Virus record (IMG/VR): IMGVR_UViG_3300032116_000374
Coordinates: 1-45,673 of that record
Reading direction: 5' to 3' (one strand)
DNA from: a virus
Length of the DNA: 45,673 bases
Shown: in pieces, positions 16,741-24,377 of the stretch
Numbering within the stretch: position 1 is the first letter of the stretch
How the letters are laid out: each line of letters starts with the position of its first letter
Notes under the pieces: model-generated
Told to the model about the DNA's origin: nothing
Database searches by the model: none
What the model saw: only the letters and a program-made list of their open reading frames with translations
Position numbers and translations under genes: made by a program

Positions 16741-17767
16741 CCTCTTCTCTGTCTTCGGGTGGGTAGTCATCATATACGGGGAACTCTCCAGACATCATTG
16801 GATTCATGATACCTGTCATGGTCACAAAGACATCTGTAGCAGATTTTTCTGTTTTACCAAAGCGTTTTGCTATCTTAGCGATAGCATCTGGATCCTTGTC
16901 AGAGTTTAGTATCTCCTGAACCATCTGACCCTGCTGCTTCATCCGAGCTATCTCAGCAATGGTTAGGACTTTCAATCTCTGGCCTCCAACACAAGCAAAT
17001 AACTTTAGGGCTGGCTTCCAACCGACAATATCAATGACTTGTGGCCATATGGTATTTCGGTACTGGGCCATGAATAGATCTTGATCTGTGAAACGTACAT
17101 ACTTTTCATCGTATAGCTCAGTTTTGATCTGTACGTGAGTCCAAGAGTAGAGGAACTTGGATGTGTCCATGCTAAGACCCCAGGCAAAAGCTGCACCACG
17201 AATGCAGTCTTGTCTTCTGTGATCATCTTCCATGATACATTCAATCATGTAACGTATGGCACCCCTCATCTCCTCAGACGCCCATGGAGCACTGATCCCT
17301 CGGATCTTAGTCAGAATGGCGTCTGATCTATCTTTGGCGTCTTGACCGTCATCTGTAAACCCAGAAAGTCGCTCAAGCGCAGCATCATCGTCTGTGCAAT
17401 GAACACGCTTGGTAAATGTTGTGGTCTTTACTAGCTCGGATCTGAAGACATTCTTAGCACAAGTAGACAGCCACGAAAAAAGGGACCCCTTAGCGGGGTC
17501 CCATTTCATGAGCCATTTAGGAATTTTCTCCTGTGCTGCTACCACCAATGAGTCTAGTGGTACGGTATGATGGAATTTTTCATGCTGTGCGAGACGCTTA
17601 AACATCTCGGTGGAGTCGGCAATGATAACCTCAAGGAGGTCCATTGCTTCCCAGGTCTTGTCTTCGTCTATCAGTCTTTTCCAATTAAGGACCAATGGTC
17701 GAATTTTTGACTCTGGGAAGATGTGCTCATCCTTAGTTCGGTTTGTGTCTTTGGCGACTCTCGGCAT
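16727..17767 (-). CDS. Sigma-70-region-2-like factor, 346 aa
   Basis: The segment WDPAKGSLFSWLSTCAKNVFR (about residues 89-109) closely follows the sigma region 2 signature D-P-x-K-G-x-F-x-x-W/Y-L-x-x-x-A-R-N. Helices around TIAEIARMKQQ and DPDAIAKIAKRFGKTEKSA (about 270-315) resemble region-4-type helix-turn-helix sequence. The acidic C-terminus (DDYPPEDREEDDLL) may contact RNA polymerase or a coactivator. This makes it a plausible gp55-type late sigma. It precedes a second sigma-like gene with overlap. The region-2 coding sequence itself contains a perfect intrinsic terminator in the sense orientation (17477-17503). The start is ATG 17767, four bases after the upstream stop. Confidence 0.75.
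   Translation of the reverse strand: MPRVAKDTNRTKDEHIFPESKIRPLVLNWKRLIDEDKTWEAMDLLEVIIADSTEMFKRLAQHEKFHHTVPLDSLVVAAQEKIPKWLMKWDPAKGSLFSWLSTCAKNVFRSELVKTTTFTKRVHCTDDDAALERLSGFTDDGQDAKDRSDAILTKIRGISAPWASEEMRGAIRYMIECIMEDDHRRQDCIRGAAFAWGLSMDTSKFLYSWTHVQIKTELYDEKYVRFTDQDLFMAQYRNTIWPQVIDIVGWKPALKLFACVGGQRLKVLTIAEIARMKQQGQMVQEILNSDKDPDAIAKIAKRFGKTEKSATDVFVTMTGIMNPMMSGEFPVYDDYPPEDREEDDLL
17477..17503 (-). terminator. Intragenic intrinsic terminator in the sigma-like gene
   Basis: In the sense (minus) direction an 8-bp perfect stem, GGGACCCC pairing GGGGTCCC, closes a GCTAA loop and is followed directly by TTTTTT. This has every feature of a factor-independent terminator, yet it encodes D-P-A-K-G-S-L-F of sigma region 2. 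On the opposite strand there is no T run, so it is directional. Function as an attenuator is inferred. Confidence 0.7.
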
Positions 17768-17771
17768 GATA

Positions 17772-18386
17772 CTAAGAACGCGACTTTCGGGAAGTCAACG
17801 TTCCAGCCTCAACATATTGACGACGAATGTCATCAATAGCTTTTACCCGAGCCTCGTGACCTGGCATCTTGTCATGTGATGACGCGATAAAATGCAGGCT
17901 GTTGGACAAAGCCACCAAACCCAGCACAAAACTGCCAGAAACGTGGCTTACGAACGCACCAGTGATGGATTCAACCAGGGCCAAATCCAGCTCTAGGTCA
18001 GCTGCAATACGCTTGGAAATCTCAGAGTGTTCAACAGTACCTGTTGGAACTCCCGAAGATTTGGCGGTGGATCCCGAGGACTTGACAACCGAAGGAGTCG
18101 ATGGGGCCTCATCTTCAGCCTCTGTTGGCGTGGCTGGCTGAGCTTCTGCCAAAAGCTCAAGAGCTAGTTTCACGACCTCGTCCTTACGTGGAGCGTAAGC
18201 GTTCTCAACCTTCTTGGTGACTTCAGCAGCCAACTTCAACACCTTTACAGGGGTGGGGCTGCCACGCTTGGGTACATCAATCTTTTCAGACTTGTTGATC
18301 TTACCTTTCAGCTCATCTGTGTTAAGAAGAATTTCTTCAATCTTTGACACAGTGGCGAATGTGACTACGTTTTCTTTCTTGTCCAT
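17772..18386 (-). CDS. Hypothetical protein, 204 aa
   Basis: Not recognised. The N-terminal ~75 residues are Lys-rich and helical (…KVLKLAAEVTKKVENAY). A low-complexity Pro/Thr/Ser/Glu linker spans about 85-125. The C-terminal region has a hydrophobic stretch FVSHVSGSFVLGLVALSNSLHF (about 147-168), possibly a buried helix rather than a membrane segment, and ends in a charged tail. It is the first gene of a probable transcript running into the two sigma-like genes, with a possible promoter at 18407-18434. The ATG at 18386 is preceded by an A-rich leader with no Shine-Dalgarno sequence. Confidence 0.75.
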   Translation of the reverse strand: MDKKENVVTFATVSKIEEILLNTDELKGKINKSEKIDVPKRGSPTPVKVLKLAAEVTKKVENAYAPRKDEVVKLALELLAEAQPATPTEAEDEAPSTPSVVKSSGSTAKSSGVPTGTVEHSEISKRIAADLELDLALVESITGAFVSHVSGSFVLGLVALSNSLHFIASSHDKMPGHEARVKAIDDIRRQYVEAGTLTSRKSRS

Positions 18387-18406
18387 GTTTGTTTACTTCG
18401 TTTTTG

Positions 18407-18434
18407 ATCCTAGTGACTTGTGGCGTTGGGTAAA
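18407..18434 (-). promoter_or_regulatory. Possible early-type promoter, TTTACC-16-TAGGAT
   Basis: Minus-strand TTTACC (18429-18434, within GTTTACC) and TAGGAT (18407-18412) are 16 bases apart. They lie in the 57-base gap before the 204-aa gene and the sigma-like genes. The -35 box sits inside an inverted repeat, TTGGG-TTTA-CCCAA (18426-18439), which could be an operator or weak hairpin. The -10 box is only a 4/6 match to TATAAT. Confidence 0.35.
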
Positions 18435-18443
18435 CCCAAATAC

Positions 18444-18911
18444 TCAACTATTGCTGTTTCCCATGATACGATTAAGCTCAGCGTTGGCCATCGACAGTGC
18501 TTCCAGCTCTGGGTTGTAGTTGCCATATCGACGAACGGTGGCTGTAAACTCCTGTACATCTGGTGATCGACTTCCAAGCTTTACTTCACCACTGTCTGTC
18601 AACTTGATGGATATGCGCATCAAAGCCTTATGAATGGCCGCCTCACGCTTGGCTGGAAAGTTTTGCCACGCATAGGCATCAAAAACTACGATGTAATGCT
18701 TGTCAATAAAAGCATTGAATGGTGCACCAACTTTCTTTAGCTGAGCAGGATCTCCCTTGCTTGCCACATACTCGTTGTCGCTGTTCATCTTGATTTTTAG
18801 GCAAGATGTGATGGAAACTCCGTGGGTTACCAGAGCTGTGAAATCTGACTCAGACAGCACGTCATTGACAAGCTGTTCAAGCTCAGAGCTTTGTTCGTAC
18901 TCAGTAGGCAT
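18444..18911 (-). CDS. Phage metallopeptidase-domain-like protein lacking HExxH, 155 aa
   Basis: The overall pattern recalls the putative phage metallopeptidase domain: a strand HYIVVFDAYAWQNF, a helix that normally carries HELCH, then GEVKLGSRSPDVQEFTATVR and RYGNYNPELEAL near the end (compare the family's H-D-V-E-E-F and Y-G-x-W-x-P-x-L). Where the zinc-binding HExxH should be, the sequence reads REAAIHKALMRISIK (about residues 89-103), so no HExxH is present. If the homology is right, this is a pseudoenzyme. It lies next to UvsX with a TAATG overlap, which suggests a replication or recombination accessory role. The homology call is from memory of the family pattern. Confidence 0.6.
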   Translation of the reverse strand: MPTEYEQSSELEQLVNDVLSESDFTALVTHGVSITSCLKIKMNSDNEYVASKGDPAQLKKVGAPFNAFIDKHYIVVFDAYAWQNFPAKREAAIHKALMRISIKLTDSGEVKLGSRSPDVQEFTATVRRYGNYNPELEALSMANAELNRIMGNSNS

Positions 18912-20218
18912 TAGATAAGGTCCTCGTCATCATCAGTTTTCTTGCGACCAAACATTTCATCATCGTCGTCATCAGACGCCAACGCATCAATCTGGGCTTC
19001 AGAGGAGAATATCTTTTTCTCTGTAGCAGCCCACAAGGCATCAAAGTCGACCTTGTGCTCGTTGTAGAATGCAGGCCAGTCAATTCGAGAGTCTATTGAA
19101 GGATTGGCCCTCTTAGACTCAAATGTGGTTGGTGTTACTCCATTTGCTTGGAATCTGAAAGAGATAGTTCCAGATTCATCCTTGGCCATATCTAGCATGA
19201 TGAAGGTTTCTAGCATGGAGAAGGTTTCGCTGAAACCACCACCCGCGCTATTCTCATCACCAAACAACAAAACCATTCGGCCTTTTCTCAATGGCTTCTT
19301 GACTCGATTCTTGACCGTCTTCATCTCAATCAAGAGACCATCCTCAAGCTTATTGTCTGGGTGTAGCTTGTACTTCTTAGGCACTTTTTGCACGAAGATA
19401 CGCTGAGACGCGTAGAACTTCAAGGCTCTGCCACCAAATGTAGCATAGTCATTCTCATCTGGCAGAGCATTTGGGTTCTTCTTCATCTTTTGAGCAAAAG
19501 AATCAGAGACCTGGTTGATGCAGAGCAGGCAGACATTGTGCTTATTGATCGCTCTGGAGACTCTCCGGAACGCAGAGCGTAGCTCCTTTGCATGTCTTGA
19601 GAAGTCCTGCTGTCCCCATTCCTGGTTAAGCTCCTGCTCAGTGGATGTTGATGCGATCGTGTCGATCACCACAAAGATGAACTGTTCACGATCTGTGTCC
19701 TTGGAACTCTCCTCAACAACCTTGACGATACGCTCAATGGCATCGAAGATCTGGCCAATGGTGTCACAACGACCAAGAATGAAGTCAGCTTTGACACCAT
19801 CAATGGTCAATGAGTTGTCATCAGAGAAAGATTGCTCATTGTCAATGTAGAGCACGTGGGTGTCAATTTTCTCCGGATCCAGTTTTTCATAAGTCGTCCT
19901 CTTGACATTATCAGTGCCAAAGGTTACCACACGCTTATAGATGTTTTTAAGCTGAGCACTGATGCCAGCCTTCTTGGCCAATGCTGTCTTGCCTGACGCA
20001 TCGATTCCATAAACCTCAATGATACGACCAAAAGGCAATGCGCCTGTCACGGCATCATACACCTTGTTGTCAATCATGAGGACATGCCTAACGTCTGATA
20101 GGATAGACGAAGACATACGGCCGAATTCGGCCAGTGGATCACCCTTCTTGTCTGAAGTAAGTTTCTGAAGGGCTGCAAGGACCTTGTCCTTGACTTGGGG
20201 TAGCGACGGTTTTTTCAT
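18911..20218 (-). CDS. uvsX: RecA/UvsX-type recombinase
   Basis: The strand-exchange ATPase of phage recombination and recombination-dependent replication. It coats ssDNA, pairs homologous duplex and helps start forks. Walker A is GIDASGKT (71-78) in the RecA-like context FGRIIEVYG. Walker B is FVVID at about 182-186, followed by TIASTSTEQE. CLLCINQVSDSF (about 230-241) matches the RecA/UvsX sensor region. The acidic C-terminus (DDDDDE…) is typical of UvsX/RecA tails that tune filament growth and partner binding. At 435 aa it is slightly longer than T4 UvsX (391). It directly follows the gp32-like gene with an ATGA overlap, so strand exchanger and ssDNA-binding protein are co-expressed. Confidence 0.92.
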   Translation of the reverse strand: MKKPSLPQVKDKVLAALQKLTSDKKGDPLAEFGRMSSSILSDVRHVLMIDNKVYDAVTGALPFGRIIEVYGIDASGKTALAKKAGISAQLKNIYKRVVTFGTDNVKRTTYEKLDPEKIDTHVLYIDNEQSFSDDNSLTIDGVKADFILGRCDTIGQIFDAIERIVKVVEESSKDTDREQFIFVVIDTIASTSTEQELNQEWGQQDFSRHAKELRSAFRRVSRAINKHNVCLLCINQVSDSFAQKMKKNPNALPDENDYATFGGRALKFYASQRIFVQKVPKKYKLHPDNKLEDGLLIEMKTVKNRVKKPLRKGRMVLLFGDENSAGGGFSETFSMLETFIMLDMAKDESGTISFRFQANGVTPTTFESKRANPSIDSRIDWPAFYNEHKVDFDALWAATEKKIFSSEAQIDALASDDDDDEMFGRKKTDDDEDLI

Positions 20219-21582
20219 TGCTGAGTACGGCTAATTGCACTGCGAAGTTTGTCCGACATGCGAGACGAAGGACGTGTCTGGACCTTCTCAACTGGGGCAG
20301 GAGGAGCATCCTCGATGCTGATATCGTCCACGTGAGCTTGAGGCACAGGATCACGGACCTCATCAGTCACATCATCGTCATCATCAACAGATGATACTCC
20401 GGATGATCTGGGCGCTTCTGGCTCAGTAACCTGACGAGCTGCTTGACGCAGACGATTGGATGGTGTTTGAACTGGCGCTTGAGCTGGAGCTTCAGCAGGT
20501 TCCTGGAAGTCAAATGGAACATCGTCATCATCTGCTGGGGCTGGAGCCTGAGCTCTAGGGGCAGGACGAGCTGACGGTACAGAGCGAGGAGCTGCTGGTG
20601 GCAATTGAGGACGAGGGGCTGGAACTCTTGGAGCTGAAGCACGAGGGGCTGGAGCTGGAGCTTCCTCTTGATCCAGATCATCATGCTGTTGAACACGAGG
20701 AGCCGGAGCCGAAGGACGAGGAGCCGGAGGTCTGGCTGAAGGACGAGGAGCCGGAGCATCATCGACGTGTCTTGGGGCTGGTCTACGGGTTGGAGTGGCA
20801 ATCTCAACTCGTCTCACGGCCTCTTCAAGCTTTTGGCAAGCAGCATCCATTTCGTCCGAGCCAAGAGGTCGGTAAGTCGGCATCTTGATACGGCTGTGGA
20901 TGTAGGCCATCAAGTTAACGCGATCTTCTCTGGTATAGTCTTGAGGGAAGATCGAACGAGACTCATCCTTTTGGAGGCTAATCTTGTTGTTAGCTCGCTT
21001 GACCACAAAGTCAACACCGATCTCTGGATCCAAGATGCTGTTGTTGGCCGACGGATTTTTGTCTTTGGCAAGACGATCACGATACCGCTTCCAGTACTCA
21101 ACAAGCTCAGTGAAATTGGTCTTGTTCAGCCAGAAACGATAGGGTGTCCACTGCTCATCACCCTCTGGGTAGAATGGCTCTTGCCCTTTGCTTTCCTTAG
21201 ACCACACCAAAGCGTAAGTCAGCCACTGGCTGTTAGCCGAAGCTTTGTAGCCAACAGTCGAGATATCACGATTGGAGTTCTCACGAAACTGCTCACTGAG
21301 ATCGCAGAGTGGGCAGTGAGAATCTGGGTTGCCACCACACTCAGGAGGAGTGGAGCGAGCACAGAAGTGCGGGCGTTTGTTGACCCAATGTTGAGCAATA
21401 CGGGCAAAGAAAGTCTTGCGCTCACCTAGAAGTGCTGGGAGGAATCTGATCATCCACAAATCGCCCTCTTTCTCAAGCTTGATCTGGTTGTCATCACGCT
21501 TGTTAGAGGCTGCTTTACGCTCCTTCTCGATGTCATCAAAGATGTCATCGCCGTAGTTGTCTGGACTGTACTGGTTACTCAT
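20215..21582 (-). CDS. gp32-like single-stranded DNA-binding protein, 455 aa
   Basis: Binds and protects ssDNA at forks and recombination intermediates. GDLWMIRFLPALL (about 40-52) matches the opening strand of gp32-type OB folds. A zinc-like cluster lies at HFCARSTPPEC…HCPLC (His72, Cys74, Cys82, Cys90, Cys93), as in T4 gp32. Aromatic-rich WLTYALVWSKES and YRFWLNKTNF follow. From about residue 270 the protein becomes a long Pro/Ala/Arg low-complexity linker. An acidic stretch (VDDDDDVTDEV) follows, like the acidic protein-interaction tail of gp32, though here it is followed by a basic end. T4 gp32 has 301 residues, so the linker makes this one much longer. UvsX follows with overlapping stop and start. 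Confidence 0.85.
   Translation of the reverse strand: MSNQYSPDNYGDDIFDDIEKERKAASNKRDDNQIKLEKEGDLWMIRFLPALLGERKTFFARIAQHWVNKRPHFCARSTPPECGGNPDSHCPLCDLSEQFRENSNRDISTVGYKASANSQWLTYALVWSKESKGQEPFYPEGDEQWTPYRFWLNKTNFTELVEYWKRYRDRLAKDKNPSANNSILDPEIGVDFVVKRANNKISLQKDESRSIFPQDYTREDRVNLMAYIHSRIKMPTYRPLGSDEMDAACQKLEEAVRRVEIATPTRRPAPRHVDDAPAPRPSARPPAPRPSAPAPRVQQHDDLDQEEAPAPAPRASAPRVPAPRPQLPPAAPRSVPSARPAPRAQAPAPADDDDVPFDFQEPAEAPAQAPVQTPSNRLRQAARQVTEPEAPRSSGVSSVDDDDDVTDEVRDPVPQAHVDDISIEDAPPAPVEKVQTRPSSRMSDKLRSAISRTQQ
20470..20780 (-). repeat. Pro-Ala-Arg low-complexity coding repeat in the gp32-like gene
   Basis: A degenerate repeat encoding APRPSAR/PAPR-type units. At the DNA level the plus strand shows recurring GACGAGGAGCCGGAG words, clearest at 20697-20757. 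It makes a flexible, positively charged linker between the OB-fold part and the acidic region. Such repeats can change length by slippage. Confidence 0.75.
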
Positions 21583-22033
21583 CGTCGTTTCCTGTTATTA
21601 GTTTTCTACGTGTCGATTCAGTTGAACGGACTAAGTCTAATTTGGCTTGCAGAACATATAGGAGATTGCTGAGTCTGGATGACCATCCCAAGATCTTGGA
21701 AAGTTCCTCATTGACTCTAATCACATCAGCGTCGATCTCTATCAATTGCTCAATGGCGTTCTCAGAGACTTTTCCTGGAATCTCATCTTGAGCTTTTCCA
21801 TTCTTAAGTCGAACAAAGGCCTGAGCTCTTACTGTTTTGACCTCTTGCTTCTTGATTCCCTTTTGTTCAATGACCCACTGCAACTGTTGATTGACCCATT
21901 CGATGATGGCTGGAAGCTCGACTGCAGCTTCGCCAATCTCTTCGTATGGATGCTTTAGGAAGACATCAAGGTTCAGAGTAAACTCAGAACCTAGATCTAT
22001 GATTCCCAATTCAGGAAGAGTGTGGTCACTCAT
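21575..22033 (-). CDS. Hypothetical protein, 152 aa
   Basis: Not recognised. It is acidic and helical, with ELPAIIEWVNQQLQWVIEQK (about 38-57) and a second long helix pair near the C-terminus (INEELSKILGW-like, then LLYVLQAKLDLVRSTESTRRK). It has no Cys motif or membrane segment. It overlaps the gp32-like gene by eight bases (ATGAGTAA) and the glycosyltransferase gene upstream by four. It therefore heads the coupled gp32-UvsX unit, and a replication accessory role is the simplest inference. Confidence 0.75.
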   Translation of the reverse strand: MSDHTLPELGIIDLGSEFTLNLDVFLKHPYEEIGEAAVELPAIIEWVNQQLQWVIEQKGIKKQEVKTVRAQAFVRLKNGKAQDEIPGKVSENAIEQLIEIDADVIRVNEELSKILGWSSRLSNLLYVLQAKLDLVRSTESTRRKLITGNDDE

Positions 22034-23205
22034 TGCTCTAACAGACTTAGTTTTTCCATGATGTCGTTGACACCAACATTAGCGAGAACTGCACAAAATT
22101 TCTGGGCTTCCTGCTCGGGACACTTTCTCTCAGGAAATCCTGAATATGCAAAACAGGGACTGTTTGGACAGGCCTCCTTTGCATGGATAGCCAAGTCCAT
22201 GTAGGCCTTGTCATAGCCTATACGGACACGAGGTGAATGAGGTCCCCACACAGAAATAGCTGGAACTCTACAGGCTTGTGCCATGTAAAGTGGTGCTGAG
22301 TCCAGGCAGAAGACACACTTGGACTTTGAAATTATGGTGAGAACAGAACGCAAGGGAAGATCACTTATGAGGTTGATGATCTTAGCCTGCTGTTGACTCA
22401 TCATTCTTAGCCGTTGAACAAATTCACCAGCAGGCATGTCCATGTCTGGCAACTCATGGCGCAATGAACCAATGATGAGCACGGGATGCTTCTGGGAAAG
22501 TTCGTGGATTAGGTTCAACCACAAACCATAAGGAGCTGATCTTACGACTCCATGAGAGAACGGAGCTACAACATAATATGGCTCAGACCTAAGGTCTATT
22601 TGCTTCTCAGACCAGATGGCGTGATAGAAAGCGTGTAAGCCACGAGTGTCTGACTCATCAAAACCCACAGACGGTCTCTTGTAGACTGGATCGATTGTTT
22701 TTGGATCAAAGCCAATCTGTCTGTAGAGCACATCGTAGACGTTAGGCTGTTCTCGGTCCTCGTTAAATTCAGTCACTGACTCAATAAACCAGTGGTAGTC
22801 ATACAGAGGAAGGGTGTCATAGACTGTTGGTCCATAGAGCGGAGTCTTAAGATGCAAGGCTGGATGGTTGTACAGCACGGAACCTCTATCAACCAAGCTT
22901 TTAAGAAAGAATTTTACCGTGCCACCAGACATGTGATGGAGGTAAGATAGTGGACCAGACAGAAAAAGAAGATCACCGATGCCACGGCTGCGGTGTCTTT
23001 CAACCAGTATCTTAGAGTTATTAAGGTTGATCAGTCCAACAAAAGGCTTGTGGTATGCACTGCCTTTGAGATCAGAAACTTCCTCTACCTGATCTTCAGA
23101 GAAACGGCTGGAGTACTCAGCGTTTACTACATATCTGTTTGGAGGGGTAAGAGACCACGTCTCTTGATCACATCGTGGCCACAAGACGGGCTTGGCCATT
23201 GTCAT
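22030..23205 (-). CDS. Heptosyltransferase-like glycosyltransferase (GT9), 391 aa
   Basis: A GT-B fold enzyme of the type that adds ADP-heptose to lipopolysaccharide. RHRSRGIGDLLFLSGPL (about 58-74 from this start) matches the family's R-x-x-G-x-G-D-x-L-x-x-T/S-P-x-L opening. APFSHGVVRSAPYGLWLNLI corresponds to the S/A-x-K-x-W-P segment. CLDSAPLYMAQACRVPAISVWGP is the hallmark D-S/T-x-x-x-H/Y-x-A-x-A-x-x-x-P donor-binding motif. The C-terminal Cys pattern (CPNSPC…KCPEQ) also occurs in GT9 proteins. The frame is open to ATG 23247, but ATG 23205 or 23199 gives a more natural N-terminus and less overlap with the upstream gene. The acceptor is unknown. Confidence 0.85.
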   Translation of the reverse strand: MTMAKPVLWPRCDQETWSLTPPNRYVVNAEYSSRFSEDQVEEVSDLKGSAYHKPFVGLINLNNSKILVERHRSRGIGDLLFLSGPLSYLHHMSGGTVKFFLKSLVDRGSVLYNHPALHLKTPLYGPTVYDTLPLYDYHWFIESVTEFNEDREQPNVYDVLYRQIGFDPKTIDPVYKRPSVGFDESDTRGLHAFYHAIWSEKQIDLRSEPYYVVAPFSHGVVRSAPYGLWLNLIHELSQKHPVLIIGSLRHELPDMDMPAGEFVQRLRMMSQQQAKIINLISDLPLRSVLTIISKSKCVFCLDSAPLYMAQACRVPAISVWGPHSPRVRIGYDKAYMDLAIHAKEACPNSPCFAYSGFPERKCPEQEAQKFCAVLANVGVNDIMEKLSLLEQ

Positions 23206-23560
23206 TACGAGCCACCGGGGATTGGAAAACTTCAAAGACTCTTTCATGCTGACTAGAACTCGGCAAGTAAAGAGCGTTGAGTCTAACTTGGTCCGGCAGC
23301 TTAATATCAGTCTTACGACAACAGCTTCTAGCTCCTATTCTGGCTTTTCTTCTAAAGATAATGTGGCTTTTAAGCAAGTCGGCACAACATCTAAAGACAG
23401 CAAGTTTTGTGCCATCCACCTTGTAAGTGAATGGTCTTAACTCCTTAGAGACCCGATAGATCATCTGGTGATAACCGGTCCAGTCTCTCTGTCTTCGCAA
23501 ATAATTGAGAATGGACCTCTCAATTACTGCTGGACTCAATGATCGTGTAACATCAGGCAT
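23168..23560 (-). CDS. Small basic hypothetical protein, 130 aa
   Basis: Not recognised. It is rich in Arg and Cys (FRCCADLL, RKARIGARSCCRK), so nucleic-acid or zinc binding is possible but unsupported. I accept it because its ATG at 23560 overlaps the upstream glycosyltransferase stop (ATGCCTGA) and the frame fills the gap to the next glycosyltransferase. Its last 38 bases overlap the chosen start of the GT9-like gene. Confidence 0.65.
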   Translation of the reverse strand: MPDVTRSLSPAVIERSILNYLRRQRDWTGYHQMIYRVSKELRPFTYKVDGTKLAVFRCCADLLKSHIIFRRKARIGARSCCRKTDIKLPDQVRLNALYLPSSSQHERVFEVFQSPVARNDNGQARLVATM

Positions 23561-24377
23561 CAATGTCAGTAGTGTCTAAATATGGGTGAATGGACGTTGG
23601 AATCTGGTCTATCTCAGCCTTGGTCCACTTGCGAACTCTGGGCCAAATTTGGTATGGACGATACATGTGAGCGTTCAACATACCAGGTTTAACATTCGGC
23701 AGTGTGTTGGCAATCCACCCTTCAAAATCATAAGAGGGGTCATCATAGTGTCCTGAAGTACGATGCTTATCGATGATCTCCTGCATGGTCTTTCGAGTCG
23801 CTGTGAAGTGGATTATGCCTCTTACATCCACAAGTTCAACGCCTCTGTGACCATCGGGCTTGCGACATTCAACAAAAGAAACTCCTGGCCCAATGTAAGC
23901 TGTGGCCATGTCCTTTGCACCTTCGATGGGATACCCTGGAAGGCCAATGGTGGGTATCATTCCAAGGGCTATGGAGGTGGGCTTGTAATCGGCCACAAAC
24001 CTCTTCATATTAAGGAAGTAATTCTTCTTCCACAGCTCATCGCCATCGACGATTATGATGTGCTCAAAACCAGATTCTCTGATCCACTGAACTGATTCAT
24101 TTCTGATGTGGGTCTCAACCTCGATCAGACTTCTGCCTGGCCTTCTGTATTTTGATACGCCAAAAGTCTTGACTCTCGCATTAGCCCCAAGATTGTTAAG
24201 TTCCTTGGCCACATTGTCAACCTGAAGCAAGTCCTCAGGCGGTGTGATTCTGCCATTCCAGTACTCATCTGGAACGCAGAAAAAGAAGTCTTGAAGACCT
24301 TCATCCAGAAGACGCTTACAAACCTCAAAAAGGCAGAAGTCATCTTTGGTGGCTTGAATGTATGCAGCGTATTTCAT
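23553..24377 (-). CDS. Glycosyltransferase-like protein, 274 aa
   Basis: Probably a GT-A fold glycosyltransferase of the type that processes branched glycans. It starts YAAYIQATKDDFCLFEVC, and the strand HIIIVDGDELW (about 105-115) carries a D-G-D metal-binding motif. Later FVECRKPDGHRGVELVDVRG and a His-rich segment IIHFTATRKTMQEIIDKHR (about 187-205) look like acceptor-side elements. It is coupled to its neighbours by ATGA-type overlaps on both sides, in a cluster with the GT2-like (24374) and GT9-like (22030) genes. The family is not certain. Confidence 0.7.
   Translation of the reverse strand: MKYAAYIQATKDDFCLFEVCKRLLDEGLQDFFFCVPDEYWNGRITPPEDLLQVDNVAKELNNLGANARVKTFGVSKYRRPGRSLIEVETHIRNESVQWIRESGFEHIIIVDGDELWKKNYFLNMKRFVADYKPTSIALGMIPTIGLPGYPIEGAKDMATAYIGPGVSFVECRKPDGHRGVELVDVRGIIHFTATRKTMQEIIDKHRTSGHYDDPSYDFEGWIANTLPNVKPGMLNAHMYRPYQIWPRVRKWTKAEIDQIPTSIHPYLDTTDIDA

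Noticed and set aside
20598-21429. Long plus-strand frames opposite the gp32-like gene
   Set aside because: The repetitive Glu/Leu translation is the complement of the Pro-Ala-Arg linker codons, and the opposite strand has clear gp32 features.
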